A stretch of 64,000 nucleotides of DNA from Mucilaginibacter robiniae (GTDB lineage: Bacteria; Bacteroidota; Bacteroidia; Sphingobacteriales; Sphingobacteriaceae). Below the pieces are notes generated by a model. It did no database searches. It worked only from the letters and a program-made list of their open reading frames with translations, and was not told the origin of the DNA. Shown in pieces: positions 9,110 to 16,872 of this stretch. The DNA is taken from the NCBI RefSeq assembly GCF_012849215.1, contig NZ_CP051682.1:3410001-3474000 (forward strand). Reading direction: 5' to 3'. Both the position numbers and the translations under genes were made by a program. Every line of letters starts with the position of its first letter. Positions within the stretch are counted from its first letter, which is position 1.

Positions 9110-9185
9110 GTGTTAATGTTTGCCGGCATAAATTACATATAAATACTTTAAAAATGCGGGTTACAAGTTCAGCCACTTACCTTGT

Positions 9186-9251
9186 ATTACCAGGCAGACT
9201 ATCTACTAATGTGCATTGCTTAATTAGCTTTGATGTAGTCTGCCAGGTAAT
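9186..9251. repeat. Long imperfect inverted repeat (possible structured RNA or terminator)
   Basis: ATTACCAGGCAGACTA (9186-9201) and TAGTCTGCCAGGTAAT (9236-9251) pair over 16 bases with one mismatch. The 34-base loop contains a second small inverted pair (CTAAT with ATTAG). It lies just downstream of the minus-strand gene ending at 9260. No T-run follows on that strand, so a plain intrinsic terminator is not certain. Confidence 0.55.
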
Positions 9252-9259
9252 CTATCTGC

Positions 9260-9607
9260 TTAATTGTACAAATGCCGCCACATGTCGGAGTTATCACGGT
9301 AATAAGTTATTTGTTCAATAACTTCTTCTACCTGATTGGATGATAGCTCTTCGGAACCATCGGCAGTATAAGTAAATAGTTGGTTGGGCTTTTCAAAGGT
9401 GATATAGCCCATGTAGTTTGGGTCTGTATGTTTATCCAAATGTAAAGTGCTTTCCTTGCCTTCTTCCTGATCGGTATTATACTGTCCTGAATCTCTGAAA
9501 ACACTATAGGTGTAAGTAATAACAGCATGCCCATCCAGATGAGCAATGGTATCCGGTATGACCATGAGCGATAGGTTGTTTTCTACTGTAAAAAAAATAG
9601 CTGACAT
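9260..9607 (-). CDS. Hypothetical acidic protein
   Basis: A 115-residue acidic soluble protein without a signal peptide or membrane segment. It has alternating hydrophobic beta-strand-like stretches (SLMVIPDTIAHLDGHAVITY, FRDSGQYNTDQEEGKE) and a C-terminal helix (NQVEEVIEQITYYRD). I recognise no domain. It stands alone, with AT-rich sequence upstream and a large inverted repeat downstream. Coding status is supported by an ordinary amino-acid composition over its whole length. Confidence 0.5.
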   Translation of the reverse strand: MSAIFFTVENNLSLMVIPDTIAHLDGHAVITYTYSVFRDSGQYNTDQEEGKESTLHLDKHTDPNYMGYITFEKPNQLFTYTADGSEELSSNQVEEVIEQITYYRDNSDMWRHLYN

Positions 9608-9868
9608 CTTGCACTTATCTAATTACAGGAAATAACTAGAGGTATAAAATATGGTTTAAGGAAAATAAAAATCGTTTATAGAAAATAGGAGTAGATGGTT
9701 ATTATCAAAAATTTAGTTTATGATTTTGGGATAATAAACTAGGGTACAAAAGCATTTTGGAAGTACCTGTTTTAGGTGTATGATGTGACAAATAAGACTA
9801 AAGCGGTAACAGGTTAGTTAAACATAATGCTTGCAGTGATGTTGCCTAATGCAAATAAGCTGTATGTT

Positions 9869-10426
9869 ATGGAAAATGAAAATGTAATATCCGGTGCTAC
9901 AGAAGCTGAGGTTTGGCAACAGCTAGAAGCTGACCTAACCGGCGAAGATATTTATGAATATGATGTAATAATCAAGCAAGGCAATAAAGAGATTGAGCTG
10001 TATATTGACATTGACCCAGGTGGCGGCTTTGAAAGTGGATCGGAAACCACGCAGTTTAGAGCGGTATTAACTACCCGGCCTGATTTCCGGTTTGCCATAC
10101 ACGATGAAGGCTTTACGGACGAGATAGGTAAGTTTTTTGGTATGCAGGATGCCTTGTTGGGATACCCGGATCTGGATAAACATGTAATCGTAAAAACCAA
10201 CAATGAAGAATTAGCCCGGCAGCTTTTTGCAGATGCCGAAGTACGCGAGGTGTTTAGCGGGTTGGATGATTTTGATTTTGGCATTCATACCCATCATGTG
10301 GAAAATAGCAGTAACCAGTTACCTTTTCTGGAGCTGAACATAGACATAGGCGTTACCGATCCGGCAGATTTAAGGATATTATACCATGCTTTTTACACCG
10401 TATTGCAAAAAATAGAAGGCGAATAG
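9869..10426 (+). CDS. Hypothetical acidic cytoplasmic protein
   Basis: A 185-residue acidic protein starting MENENVISGATEAEVWQQL. It has no signal peptide and no membrane helix. The body alternates strands and helices (DVIIKQGNKEIELYIDIDPG, a region with DFRFAIHDEGFTDEIGKFFG, then LPFLELNIDIG) and contains a GGGFESGSETT loop. I recognise no family. An in-frame ATG at 9827 would add 14 residues of unlikely sequence, so 9869 is preferred. It ends four bases before the stop of the convergent DUF72 gene, with no room for a separate terminator. Confidence 0.6.
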   Translation: MENENVISGATEAEVWQQLEADLTGEDIYEYDVIIKQGNKEIELYIDIDPGGGFESGSETTQFRAVLTTRPDFRFAIHDEGFTDEIGKFFGMQDALLGYPDLDKHVIVKTNNEELARQLFADAEVREVFSGLDDFDFGIHTHHVENSSNQLPFLELNIDIGVTDPADLRILYHAFYTVLQKIEGE

Positions 10427-10430
10427 CCAG

Positions 10431-11189
10431 CTAAAGTTCGTGCACAAAGCGGTTCAAAGTAATCAGGTTTTGTACGGCTTGGCCCATGGTGTTGTTAAAA
10501 TAAGCATATACGGTTTTGCCATCCTGCATCCATTCATGGATGTATTGAGCATATTCATACAGAAAGTTGTCATCATAGCTGCCGCGATAACCACCGTTGG
10601 GGCCGTGAAAACGCAAGTAAACAAAATCTACATTACCAGTTTGCATTGGAGCGGCAGAAGCGGGTAAATCATGCAGTACCATGCCGGCCTGATGTTCATC
10701 CAGTATTTCGTAAACATTATCCTCGTACCAGGAACGGTTTCGAAATTCTACCGCTATTTTCCATAATGATCCAGGATCGGCCTGCCTGATTTCCAGCAGC
10801 AAACTATGTAGTTGGTGCAAATCAATGGTAGTACTGGGTGGGAACTGTATCAGCAAGCAGCCTTTTTTATCGCCTGCAAAATTAATTACGTTTAAAAAGC
10901 GGTGTACCAAATCAGGGTCAAAGTTCAATCCTTTTTGATGGGTGATTTCCTGCCATAGCTTAAACGTGAAACGGAAATTGCCGGGTACCTCAACAGCCCA
11001 TTTGGCTACCGTTGCACCCAGAGGTAGCTTGTAAAAGGTACTGTTAATTTCTACACTGTTGAACAACGAACCATAATAACACAGTCGGCTTTTATTCTGG
11101 TACTCGGTTGGGAAAGCTTGTTTATTGGGTACTGGCAGTACTACATTGCTGGTACCAGCGTAAAATAGAGGCATATCAGCGTTTGTCAT
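10431..11189 (-). CDS. DUF72-domain protein (YecE family)
   Basis: A 252-residue TIM-barrel-like DUF72 protein. Recognisable segments in order are FYAGTSNVV near the start (usually GTSGW in the family), VEINSTFYKLP (the NSTFY signature), FRFTFKLWQEITHQ, KGCLLIQFPPS, WKIAVEFRNRSWY, FVYLRFHGPNGGYRGSY, and a C-terminal VYAYFNNTMGQAVQNL. Function is not established, although the fold suggests a metal- or nucleic-acid-related enzyme. It is monocistronic, with a 329-base gene-free region upstream. The family call is firm. Confidence 0.9.
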   Translation of the reverse strand: MTNADMPLFYAGTSNVVLPVPNKQAFPTEYQNKSRLCYYGSLFNSVEINSTFYKLPLGATVAKWAVEVPGNFRFTFKLWQEITHQKGLNFDPDLVHRFLNVINFAGDKKGCLLIQFPPSTTIDLHQLHSLLLEIRQADPGSLWKIAVEFRNRSWYEDNVYEILDEHQAGMVLHDLPASAAPMQTGNVDFVYLRFHGPNGGYRGSYDDNFLYEYAQYIHEWMQDGKTVYAYFNNTMGQAVQNLITLNRFVHEL

Positions 11190-11518
11190 TTCTGTTTATT
11201 CGTAAGGCAAATACTTCAATAGTACTTAACTGAATTTACAAACAAAGTATTGCTTTGTGTTTTTGTGGGCAGTTGCAGTGTTTATTACTGTGTAGTTAAT
11301 GCATTTTGTTGCTGCTAGGCTAAAAGAGGTGTGTTGGTATTGACGCGGAACTATACCCGGGTACTTTATAAATTATGCTCTTTTCTTTTTAAAAAGTTAG
11401 GTAGCATAAAATTAATGCAACCTGCGGGCTAGAATATCGTATGACACTATACATCTGTTAAAACTTAAAATTATAATTGCTTATATGTAAGCTGTAAGGA
11501 ATTGTAGTGGTATAAGAT
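11190..11518. other. Gene-free intergenic region between divergent genes
   Basis: This 329-base AT-rich region separates the divergent DUF72 and PAS-protein genes. I see no ORF, tRNA or clear terminator. On the minus strand TACTATTG resembles a -7 box for the DUF72 gene, but the match is imperfect. It presumably holds both promoters. Confidence 0.4.
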
Positions 11519-12799
11519 ATGAAGATAACGAGGCAATTTCCGGCAACAATATGGGATAAATACAAGAGTTTTGTTGAAGGTGCCGTTCGCCAAAATGAAC
11601 CTTATAAAGTAAAAGATATTGAATACTGGCGTGAAAGCCTGTTAACTAATTGTGTTTTATATTCTATACCATTTGGCTTTTTTACTTGCATTCTCAGTAT
11701 TGTTGTTTTACTTAAAGAAGGTCAGCTTTTTATACCCGCCCTTGATGTTGTTGTATTAACGATACTTACATTTTTTATATTAAATAAGCGCAGCTCAAGT
11801 AGTACCCGGAAAATGGTAATTGTGAGCATGTTCTATTTGTTGGCTACTGTTTTAATGCCTTTTTTAGGATCATTCGGTATTGGCAGTATTTACCTGATGG
11901 CTATTAGTGTATTTATAGCCTTGCTTTATGATGCTAGCGCTATTTATTGGTCAATTGCAGCTAATGTTGCCATTTACACAGGGTGTGGTTTTATTATTTA
12001 TTTCAAGCTTTTTGAATCGCCGCTTATTACGCATTATACATTAAGTTTCTGGCTGATTTATTCTGTTAACTTTCTGTATCTGAATGTAGTTGTTGTTGTA
12101 CAAATACGGCACATTACTGATGGATTGGAAAAAAGCCTTTTACAAGAAGCTGGCTTGCGGCAAGATTTACAGTTAGAGATAGAGGAACGTATAAAAAGGA
12201 ATGAACAATTAGCAGAATCGGAAGGGCACTATAAAAGTTTGTTTCATGCCAACCCTTCGCCCATGTGGATTTTTGATGACGATACCCTGCGTTTTTTACA
12301 GGTGAATGAGGCTGCAATCAGTAAGTACGGGTATACGCATGATGAATTTGTTAACATGACGTTGAAGGATATCAGATCAGGCCATAATATTGATGATCTG
12401 CTGGATGTGCTACAAAAATTGCGTATAAGCTTGGAGCCTGTTGTAAATACAGCCATTCACCGGAGCAAAACCGGAACTGAGTTTCATGCAGAGGTACGAT
12501 GTAGCCATATTCCGTTCAAAGGCAAAGAAGCCAGGTTGGTAATAGCTCAAGATATATCAGCGCATATAGCACACGTACAAGCTATTGAAAAGCAAAACCT
12601 AAAGTTGCAGGAGATTGCCTACATGCAATCGCACATTGTGCGAGCCCCTTTGTGCCGCGTTATAGCCTTGGTTGATTTAATCATGCAAAATAAAGAAGAA
12701 AAGCCAGAGGCAGAGGTAATGGAGTACCTGAGAATATCCGTTCAGGATTTGGATGATGTTATAAAAAACATCATCTATACCACGCATGAAAATGTTTAA
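11519..12799 (+). CDS. Membrane PAS protein with histidine-kinase dimerisation segment but no ATPase domain
   Basis: A 426-residue protein. Residues about 50-210 form six or so membrane helices, followed by a coiled-coil linker (LLQEAGLRQDLQLEIEERIK), a PAS domain (about 238-350: LFHANPSPMWIFDDDTLRFL, then HDEFVNMTLKDI), and a terminal H-box-like helix pair with His372 in QSHIVRAPLCRVIALVDL. The protein stops after the second helix, so the HATPase_c domain is absent. The N, G1 and G2 boxes do not reappear downstream in any frame I can see, which argues against a recent frameshift. Similar truncated PAS/DHp proteins occur in Bacteroidota. It may act as a phosphoacceptor, a decoy partner or a sensor for a separate kinase. 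Confidence 0.75.
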   Translation: MKITRQFPATIWDKYKSFVEGAVRQNEPYKVKDIEYWRESLLTNCVLYSIPFGFFTCILSIVVLLKEGQLFIPALDVVVLTILTFFILNKRSSSSTRKMVIVSMFYLLATVLMPFLGSFGIGSIYLMAISVFIALLYDASAIYWSIAANVAIYTGCGFIIYFKLFESPLITHYTLSFWLIYSVNFLYLNVVVVVQIRHITDGLEKSLLQEAGLRQDLQLEIEERIKRNEQLAESEGHYKSLFHANPSPMWIFDDDTLRFLQVNEAAISKYGYTHDEFVNMTLKDIRSGHNIDDLLDVLQKLRISLEPVVNTAIHRSKTGTEFHAEVRCSHIPFKGKEARLVIAQDISAHIAHVQAIEKQNLKLQEIAYMQSHIVRAPLCRVIALVDLIMQNKEEKPEAEVMEYLRISVQDLDDVIKNIIYTTHENV

Positions 12800-13012
12800 G
12801 CAGACACATAAGCATTTATAATAATCAGGCTTTAATGTATTGCGTTTGCAGCAATTTGAGGCAGCATTGCCTATATGAATAAACTGTACACCACGTTAAT
12901 TTTTTGTTAGCTCTTCCTGGCTTCTAAGTCACTCATCTATAAGCTTCAGCATTTAATATTGCAGTACTTGTTATATCAAGACGAAGTCCTGAAAAAATCT
13001 TTATTCAACTGC

Positions 13013-13043
13013 TTGAATATCAAAAAATATGTTCGTACTTTTG
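13013..13043 (+). promoter_or_regulatory. Promoter of the rpsL-rpsG-fusA-rpsJ operon
   Basis: TTG at 13013-13015 and TACTTTTG at 13036-13043 are 20 bases apart, a good Bacteroidota -33/-7 pair. The predicted leader of about 40 bases contains a short stem (ACCCGAAATGCGGGT) just after the likely start site, then runs AAAAGGAAG into the rpsL ATG at 13089. Confidence 0.75.
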
Positions 13044-13088
13044 CAGACCCGAAATGCGGGTTAAAAAAAGTAAAATCAAAAGGAAGAA

Positions 13089-13517
13089 ATGCCTACTATT
13101 CAACAATTAGTTAGAAAAGGTAGAGTAGCTCTGGAGGATAAGAGTAAATCCCCAGCGTTGGACAGCTGTCCACAGCGAAGAGGCGTGTGCACCCGTGTGT
13201 ACACCACTACCCCTAAGAAACCAAACTCAGCAATGCGTAAAGTGGCCCGTGTGCGCCTAACCAACGGTAAAGAGGTGAATGCCTACATTCCGGGTGAAGG
13301 TCACAACTTACAGGAGCACTCTATCGTGTTAATCCGTGGCGGCAGGGTGAAAGATTTACCAGGTGTTCGTTACCACATCATTCGTGGTGCACTGGATACT
13401 TCAGGTGTAAACGGCCGTAACCAACGTCGTTCTAAATATGGTACTAAACGTCCTAAACCAGGTCAACCAGCTGCTGCAGCTAAAGGTGCACCTGCAAAAG
13501 GCGGTAAAAAGAAATAA
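13089..13517 (+). CDS. rpsL: 30S ribosomal protein S12
   Basis: Ribosomal protein S12 at the decoding centre. It is 142 residues with an Ala/Lys-rich C-terminal extension beyond the usual 124 or so. The invariant [17 protein letters not shown] and [20 protein letters not shown] segments are intact. The lysines whose mutation gives streptomycin resistance are wild type (the K in TPKKPNSA and the K in RVKDLPG). It is the first gene of a str-type operon with rpsG and fusA. Confidence 0.98.
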   Translation: MPTIQQLVRKGRVALEDKSKSPALDSCPQRRGVCTRVYTTTPKKPNSAMRKVARVRLTNGKEVNAYIPGEGHNLQEHSIVLIRGGRVKDLPGVRYHIIRGALDTSGVNGRNQRRSKYGTKRPKPGQPAAAAKGAPAKGGKKK

Positions 13518-13537
13518 TTAAAGGAGGATAGTAAACA

Positions 13538-14005
13538 ATGAGAAAGTCAAAACCAAAAAAGAGAATCCTTCTGCCTGATCCAAAATTCAATGATGTTTTG
13601 GTAACCAGGTTTGTAAATAACATGATGTATGATGGTAAAAAATCTACCGCATACGGCATATTCTACAATGCTGTTGAAATTGTAGAGAAAAAAACCAGCG
13701 AAAACGGCTTAGATACTTGGAAAAAAGCGTTGAACAACGTAATGCCAGCTGTTGAGGTTAAATCTCGTCGTGTGGGTGGTGCTAACTTCCAGGTGCCAAC
13801 TGAAGTTCGTCCGGAGCGTAAAATCGCTTTAGGTATGAAATGGTTAATTAGCTATGCTCGTCGTCGTGGTGAAAAAACCATGATGGAGAAACTGGCAGGC
13901 GAAATCATTTCAGCTTCTAAAGGTGAAGGTGCTGCTGTGAAGAAAAAAGAAGATACGCACAAAATGGCTGAAGCCAACAAAGCGTTCTCACATTTCCGTT
14001 TCTAA
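13538..14005 (+). CDS. rpsG: 30S ribosomal protein S7
   Basis: Ribosomal protein S7, the primary 16S rRNA-binding protein of the 30S head. Its 155 residues are full length. [33 protein letters not shown] and a C-terminal [15 protein letters not shown] are diagnostic. Unusually for this genome, a strong Shine-Dalgarno (AAAGGAGG, 13520-13527) lies at good spacing before the ATG. It is 20 bases after rpsL. Confidence 0.98.
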   Translation: MRKSKPKKRILLPDPKFNDVLVTRFVNNMMYDGKKSTAYGIFYNAVEIVEKKTSENGLDTWKKALNNVMPAVEVKSRRVGGANFQVPTEVRPERKIALGMKWLISYARRRGEKTMMEKLAGEIISASKGEGAAVKKKEDTHKMAEANKAFSHFRF

Positions 14006-14013
14006 TAAAGCGG

Positions 14014-14088
14014 TTGAGTGGTTAAGTAGTTGAGTGGTTTATTGAACTGATCAACTACTCAACTTAATCAACTCAATAAACTCAATAA
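14014..14088 (+). repeat. Repeat-rich leader of fusA
   Basis: The 86-base rpsG-fusA gap consists mostly of short repeated words. TTGAGTGGTT occurs at 14014-14023 and 14030-14039, AACTCAATAA at 14070-14079 and 14079-14088, and AGTAGTTGA (14025-14033) pairs with TCAACTACT (14051-14059). The same AACTCAATAA word returns in the hairpin after fusA. The hairpin could modulate fusA translation, or the words may be a dispersed intergenic repeat. Confidence 0.6.
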
Positions 14089-14091
14089 GAC

Positions 14092-16200
14092 ATGTCAAGA
14101 GATCTTAAATATACTAGAAACATTGGTATTGCCGCTCACATTGATGCCGGTAAAACCACTACTACCGAGCGTATCCTGTACTATGCGGGTGTGAGCCACA
14201 AAATAGGCGAGGTACACGAAGGTGCAGCTACCATGGACTGGATGGCGCAGGAGCAGGAGCGTGGTATCACCATTACTTCAGCTGCTACCACCGTATTCTG
14301 GAACTACCGTGGTGACAAATACCAGGTAAACGTAATTGACACTCCGGGACACGTGGACTTTACCGTAGAGGTAAACCGTTCATTGCGTGTACTGGATGGC
14401 TTGGTTTTCCTGTTCTCGGCTGTTGATGGTGTAGAGCCTCAGTCAGAAACTAACTGGCGTTTGGCTAACAATTACAACGTTCCTCGTATCGGTTTCGTTA
14501 ACAAAATGGACCGTTCAGGTGCCGACTTCCTGAAAGTTGTTAAACAAGTACGCGATATGCTGGGCAGCCACGCTGTGCCACTGCAAATTCCGATTGGTGC
14601 TGAAGATAACTTTAAAGGTGTGGTTGACTTAATCAACTTCCGTGGTGTAGTTTGGAATGAGCACGATAAAGGTATGACCTTTACTGAAGTGCCAATTCCT
14701 GATGATTTGCTGGATGAAGCTACTGAGTGGCGCGAAAAGTTGCTGGAAGCAGTAGCTGAGTACGATGATACATTAATGGAGAAATTCTTTGATGATCCAA
14801 CTACTATCACTGAGCGTGAAGTATTAGACGCTTTACGTCAGGCTACTTTAGCTGGTAAAATCGTTCCGATGACTTGCGGTTCATCTTTCAAAAACAAAGG
14901 TGTGCAAACCATGCTGGATTACGTTATGGAGTTATTGCCTTCACCAGTTGATTCAAAAGGTGTAGTGGGTACTAACCCTAACACTGGCGAAGAGATCATG
15001 ATTAAGCCAGATGTTAAAGAGCCATTTGCTGCTTTAGCATTCAAAATTGCTACCGACCCGTTTGTAGGCCGTTTATGCTTTATTCGTGTTTACTCAGGTA
15101 ACTTAGAAGCTGGTTCGTATGTACATAACATGCGTTCAGACAATAAAGAGCGTATTTCTCGTATATTCCAGATGCACGCTAACAAGCAAAACCCTATTCC
15201 TAACGTAGGTGCAGGTGATATTGCTGCGGTAGTGGGCTTTAAAGATATCAAAACAGGTGATACGTTATGTGATGAAAAGAACCCTGTAGTTCTGGAGTCA
15301 ATGGTGTTCCCTGAGCCGGTTATCGGTTTGGCTATTGAGCCTAAAACTCAGGCCGACGTTGATAAATTAGGTTTAGCTTTAGGTAAACTGGCAGAAGAGG
15401 ATCCAACCTTCCGTGTAAACTCTGACGAAGAAACTGGTCAAACCGTTATTTCTGGTATGGGCGAGTTGCACCTGGATATCATCATGGACCGCTTAAAACG
15501 TGAGTTTAAAGTGGAAGTAAACCAAGGTGCTCCTCAGGTTGCTTACAAAGAGTCAATCACTGGTCAAACACAACACCGCGAAACTTACAAGAAACAAACT
15601 GGTGGTCGTGGTAAATTTGCCGACATCCAAGTTATTCTTTCTCCTGCCGATGAAGGTAAAGAAGGTTTACAGTTTGTGAATGAAATTACCGGTGGTGCTA
15701 TTCCTCGTGAGTTCATCCCATCTGTTGAAAAAGGCTTTGCTGCTTCAATGGCTAATGGTGTACTGGCTGGTTATCCTTTAACCAACTTGAAAGTAAGATT
15801 GATTGATGGCTCATTCCACGCAGTCGATTCAGACGCACTTTCATTCGAAATTGCTGCTAAGTCTGCTTACCGCGAAGCATTGCCAAAATGCCGTCCGGTA
15901 TTGCTGGAGCCAATCATGAAAATCGAGATCTTGACTCCTGAAGAAAACATGGGTGATGTAATCGGTGACATGAACCGTCGTCGTGGCCAGCTGCAAGGTA
16001 TGGACAGCCGTAACGGTGCACAGGTAATTAAAGCAATGGTTCCACTTTCTGAAATGTTTGGTTACGTAACTCAATTACGTACAATTACTTCAGGCCGTGC
16101 TACCTCCACTATGGAGTTTGACCACTATGAAGAAGCACCACGTAACGTACAAGAAGAAGTGGTAGCTAAATCAAAAGGTAAAGTAAAAGCTTCTGTATAA
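14092..16200 (+). CDS. fusA: Translation elongation factor G
   Basis: Elongation factor G, the GTPase that drives ribosomal translocation. At 702 residues it is full length. All GTPase motifs are present: [12 protein letters not shown] (G1), the [11 protein letters not shown] switch I region, DTPGHVDF (G3) and NKMD (G4). Domains II-V follow in the normal order, with the domain IV loop region near [11 protein letters not shown] and a C-terminal tail rich in Lys. The start [10 protein letters not shown] is standard. Its position after rpsG is the classic str operon order, while tuf is not present in this window. Confidence 0.98.
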   Translation: MSRDLKYTRNIGIAAHIDAGKTTTTERILYYAGVSHKIGEVHEGAATMDWMAQEQERGITITSAATTVFWNYRGDKYQVNVIDTPGHVDFTVEVNRSLRVLDGLVFLFSAVDGVEPQSETNWRLANNYNVPRIGFVNKMDRSGADFLKVVKQVRDMLGSHAVPLQIPIGAEDNFKGVVDLINFRGVVWNEHDKGMTFTEVPIPDDLLDEATEWREKLLEAVAEYDDTLMEKFFDDPTTITEREVLDALRQATLAGKIVPMTCGSSFKNKGVQTMLDYVMELLPSPVDSKGVVGTNPNTGEEIMIKPDVKEPFAALAFKIATDPFVGRLCFIRVYSGNLEAGSYVHNMRSDNKERISRIFQMHANKQNPIPNVGAGDIAAVVGFKDIKTGDTLCDEKNPVVLESMVFPEPVIGLAIEPKTQADVDKLGLALGKLAEEDPTFRVNSDEETGQTVISGMGELHLDIIMDRLKREFKVEVNQGAPQVAYKESITGQTQHRETYKKQTGGRGKFADIQVILSPADEGKEGLQFVNEITGGAIPREFIPSVEKGFAASMANGVLAGYPLTNLKVRLIDGSFHAVDSDALSFEIAAKSAYREALPKCRPVLLEPIMKIEILTPEENMGDVIGDMNRRRGQLQGMDSRNGAQVIKAMVPLSEMFGYVTQLRTITSGRATSTMEFDHYEEAPRNVQEEVVAKSKGKVKASV

Positions 16201-16210
16201 GTTTAGTTAT

Positions 16211-16270
16211 GGGTTATTGAGTTATTAAGAAGTTTGATCTGGAATCAAAAGCTGTTTAACTCAATAACCC
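16211..16270 (+). repeat. Hairpin between fusA and rpsJ
   Basis: Perfect 14-base arms, GGGTTATTGAGTTA (16211-16224) and TAACTCAATAACCC (16257-16270), flank a 32-base loop. The stem contains AACTCAATAA, the same word repeated upstream of fusA. No T-run follows, so it is more likely a processing or attenuation element than a terminator. Confidence 0.6.
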
Positions 16271-16346
16271 GATAACTTAAATTAGAAATAACCAACCACT
16301 TTGTAATAAATAGCTCTTACAAGCGGTTACTAACAAATAAATAACA

Positions 16347-16652
16347 ATGAGCCAAAGAATCAGAATTAAACTGAAATCTTACGATTACAACCTGGTTGAC
16401 AAATCAGCTGAGAAAATCGTAAAAACAGTAAAGCCAACCGGCGCTGTAGTAAGCGGACCGCTTCCTTTACCAACTGAAAAGAAAACCTTTACAGTACTGC
16501 GTTCACCACACGTTAACAAAAAAGCACGTGAGCAGTTCCAATTGTGCAGCTACAAACGTCTGTTGGATATTTACAGCTCTAACTCTAAAACTGTTGATGC
16601 GTTGATGAAACTTGAATTGCCAAGCGGCGTTGAAGTAGAAATCAAAGTGTGA
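16347..16652 (+). CDS. rpsJ: 30S ribosomal protein S10
   Basis: Ribosomal protein S10 (NusE), part of the 30S head and of NusB-containing antitermination complexes. Its 101 residues are full length, with [39 protein letters not shown] and the KRLLDIYSS segment. It follows fusA, as is usual in Bacteroidota, but a strong terminator comes right after it instead of rplC, rplD and the rest of the S10 operon. Confidence 0.97.
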   Translation: MSQRIRIKLKSYDYNLVDKSAEKIVKTVKPTGAVVSGPLPLPTEKKTFTVLRSPHVNKKAREQFQLCSYKRLLDIYSSNSKTVDALMKLELPSGVEVEIKV

Positions 16653-16671
16653 TAGTACCGGAAGATACAAA

Positions 16672-16707
16672 CACAAAAGGCCACCTTACAAAAGGTGGCC
16701 TTTTGTG
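16672..16707 (+). terminator. Strong terminator hairpin after rpsJ
   Basis: A perfect 16-bp stem (16672-16687 with 16692-16707, containing AAAAGGCCACCTT and AAGGTGGCCTTTT) with a 4-base loop lies 19 bases after the rpsJ stop. It ends the ribosomal operon here. Confidence 0.85.
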
Positions 16708-16872
16708 TTGTTAGGGCGTTCGGTATTGAACAAGATGCTGTATCGGAAGCGAACATTTATTTAATGGTGATTTATAGTAATTATTTGGTAATCAATTGTT
16801 TAATTTAAGGTATTGTTTTAGTGCAATTGTGTAAGATTATATTTACAGTATTATATTAACCTGTTATCACTT

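Noticed and set aside
9827..9868. Upstream ATG for the acidic hypothetical gene at 9869
   Set aside because: The extra 14 residues are of different character from the rest and there is no support for that start.
11190..11518. Possible tRNA or small RNA in the 329-base gap
   Set aside because: No cloverleaf, no CCA-proximal stem and no strong hairpin could be found by eye.
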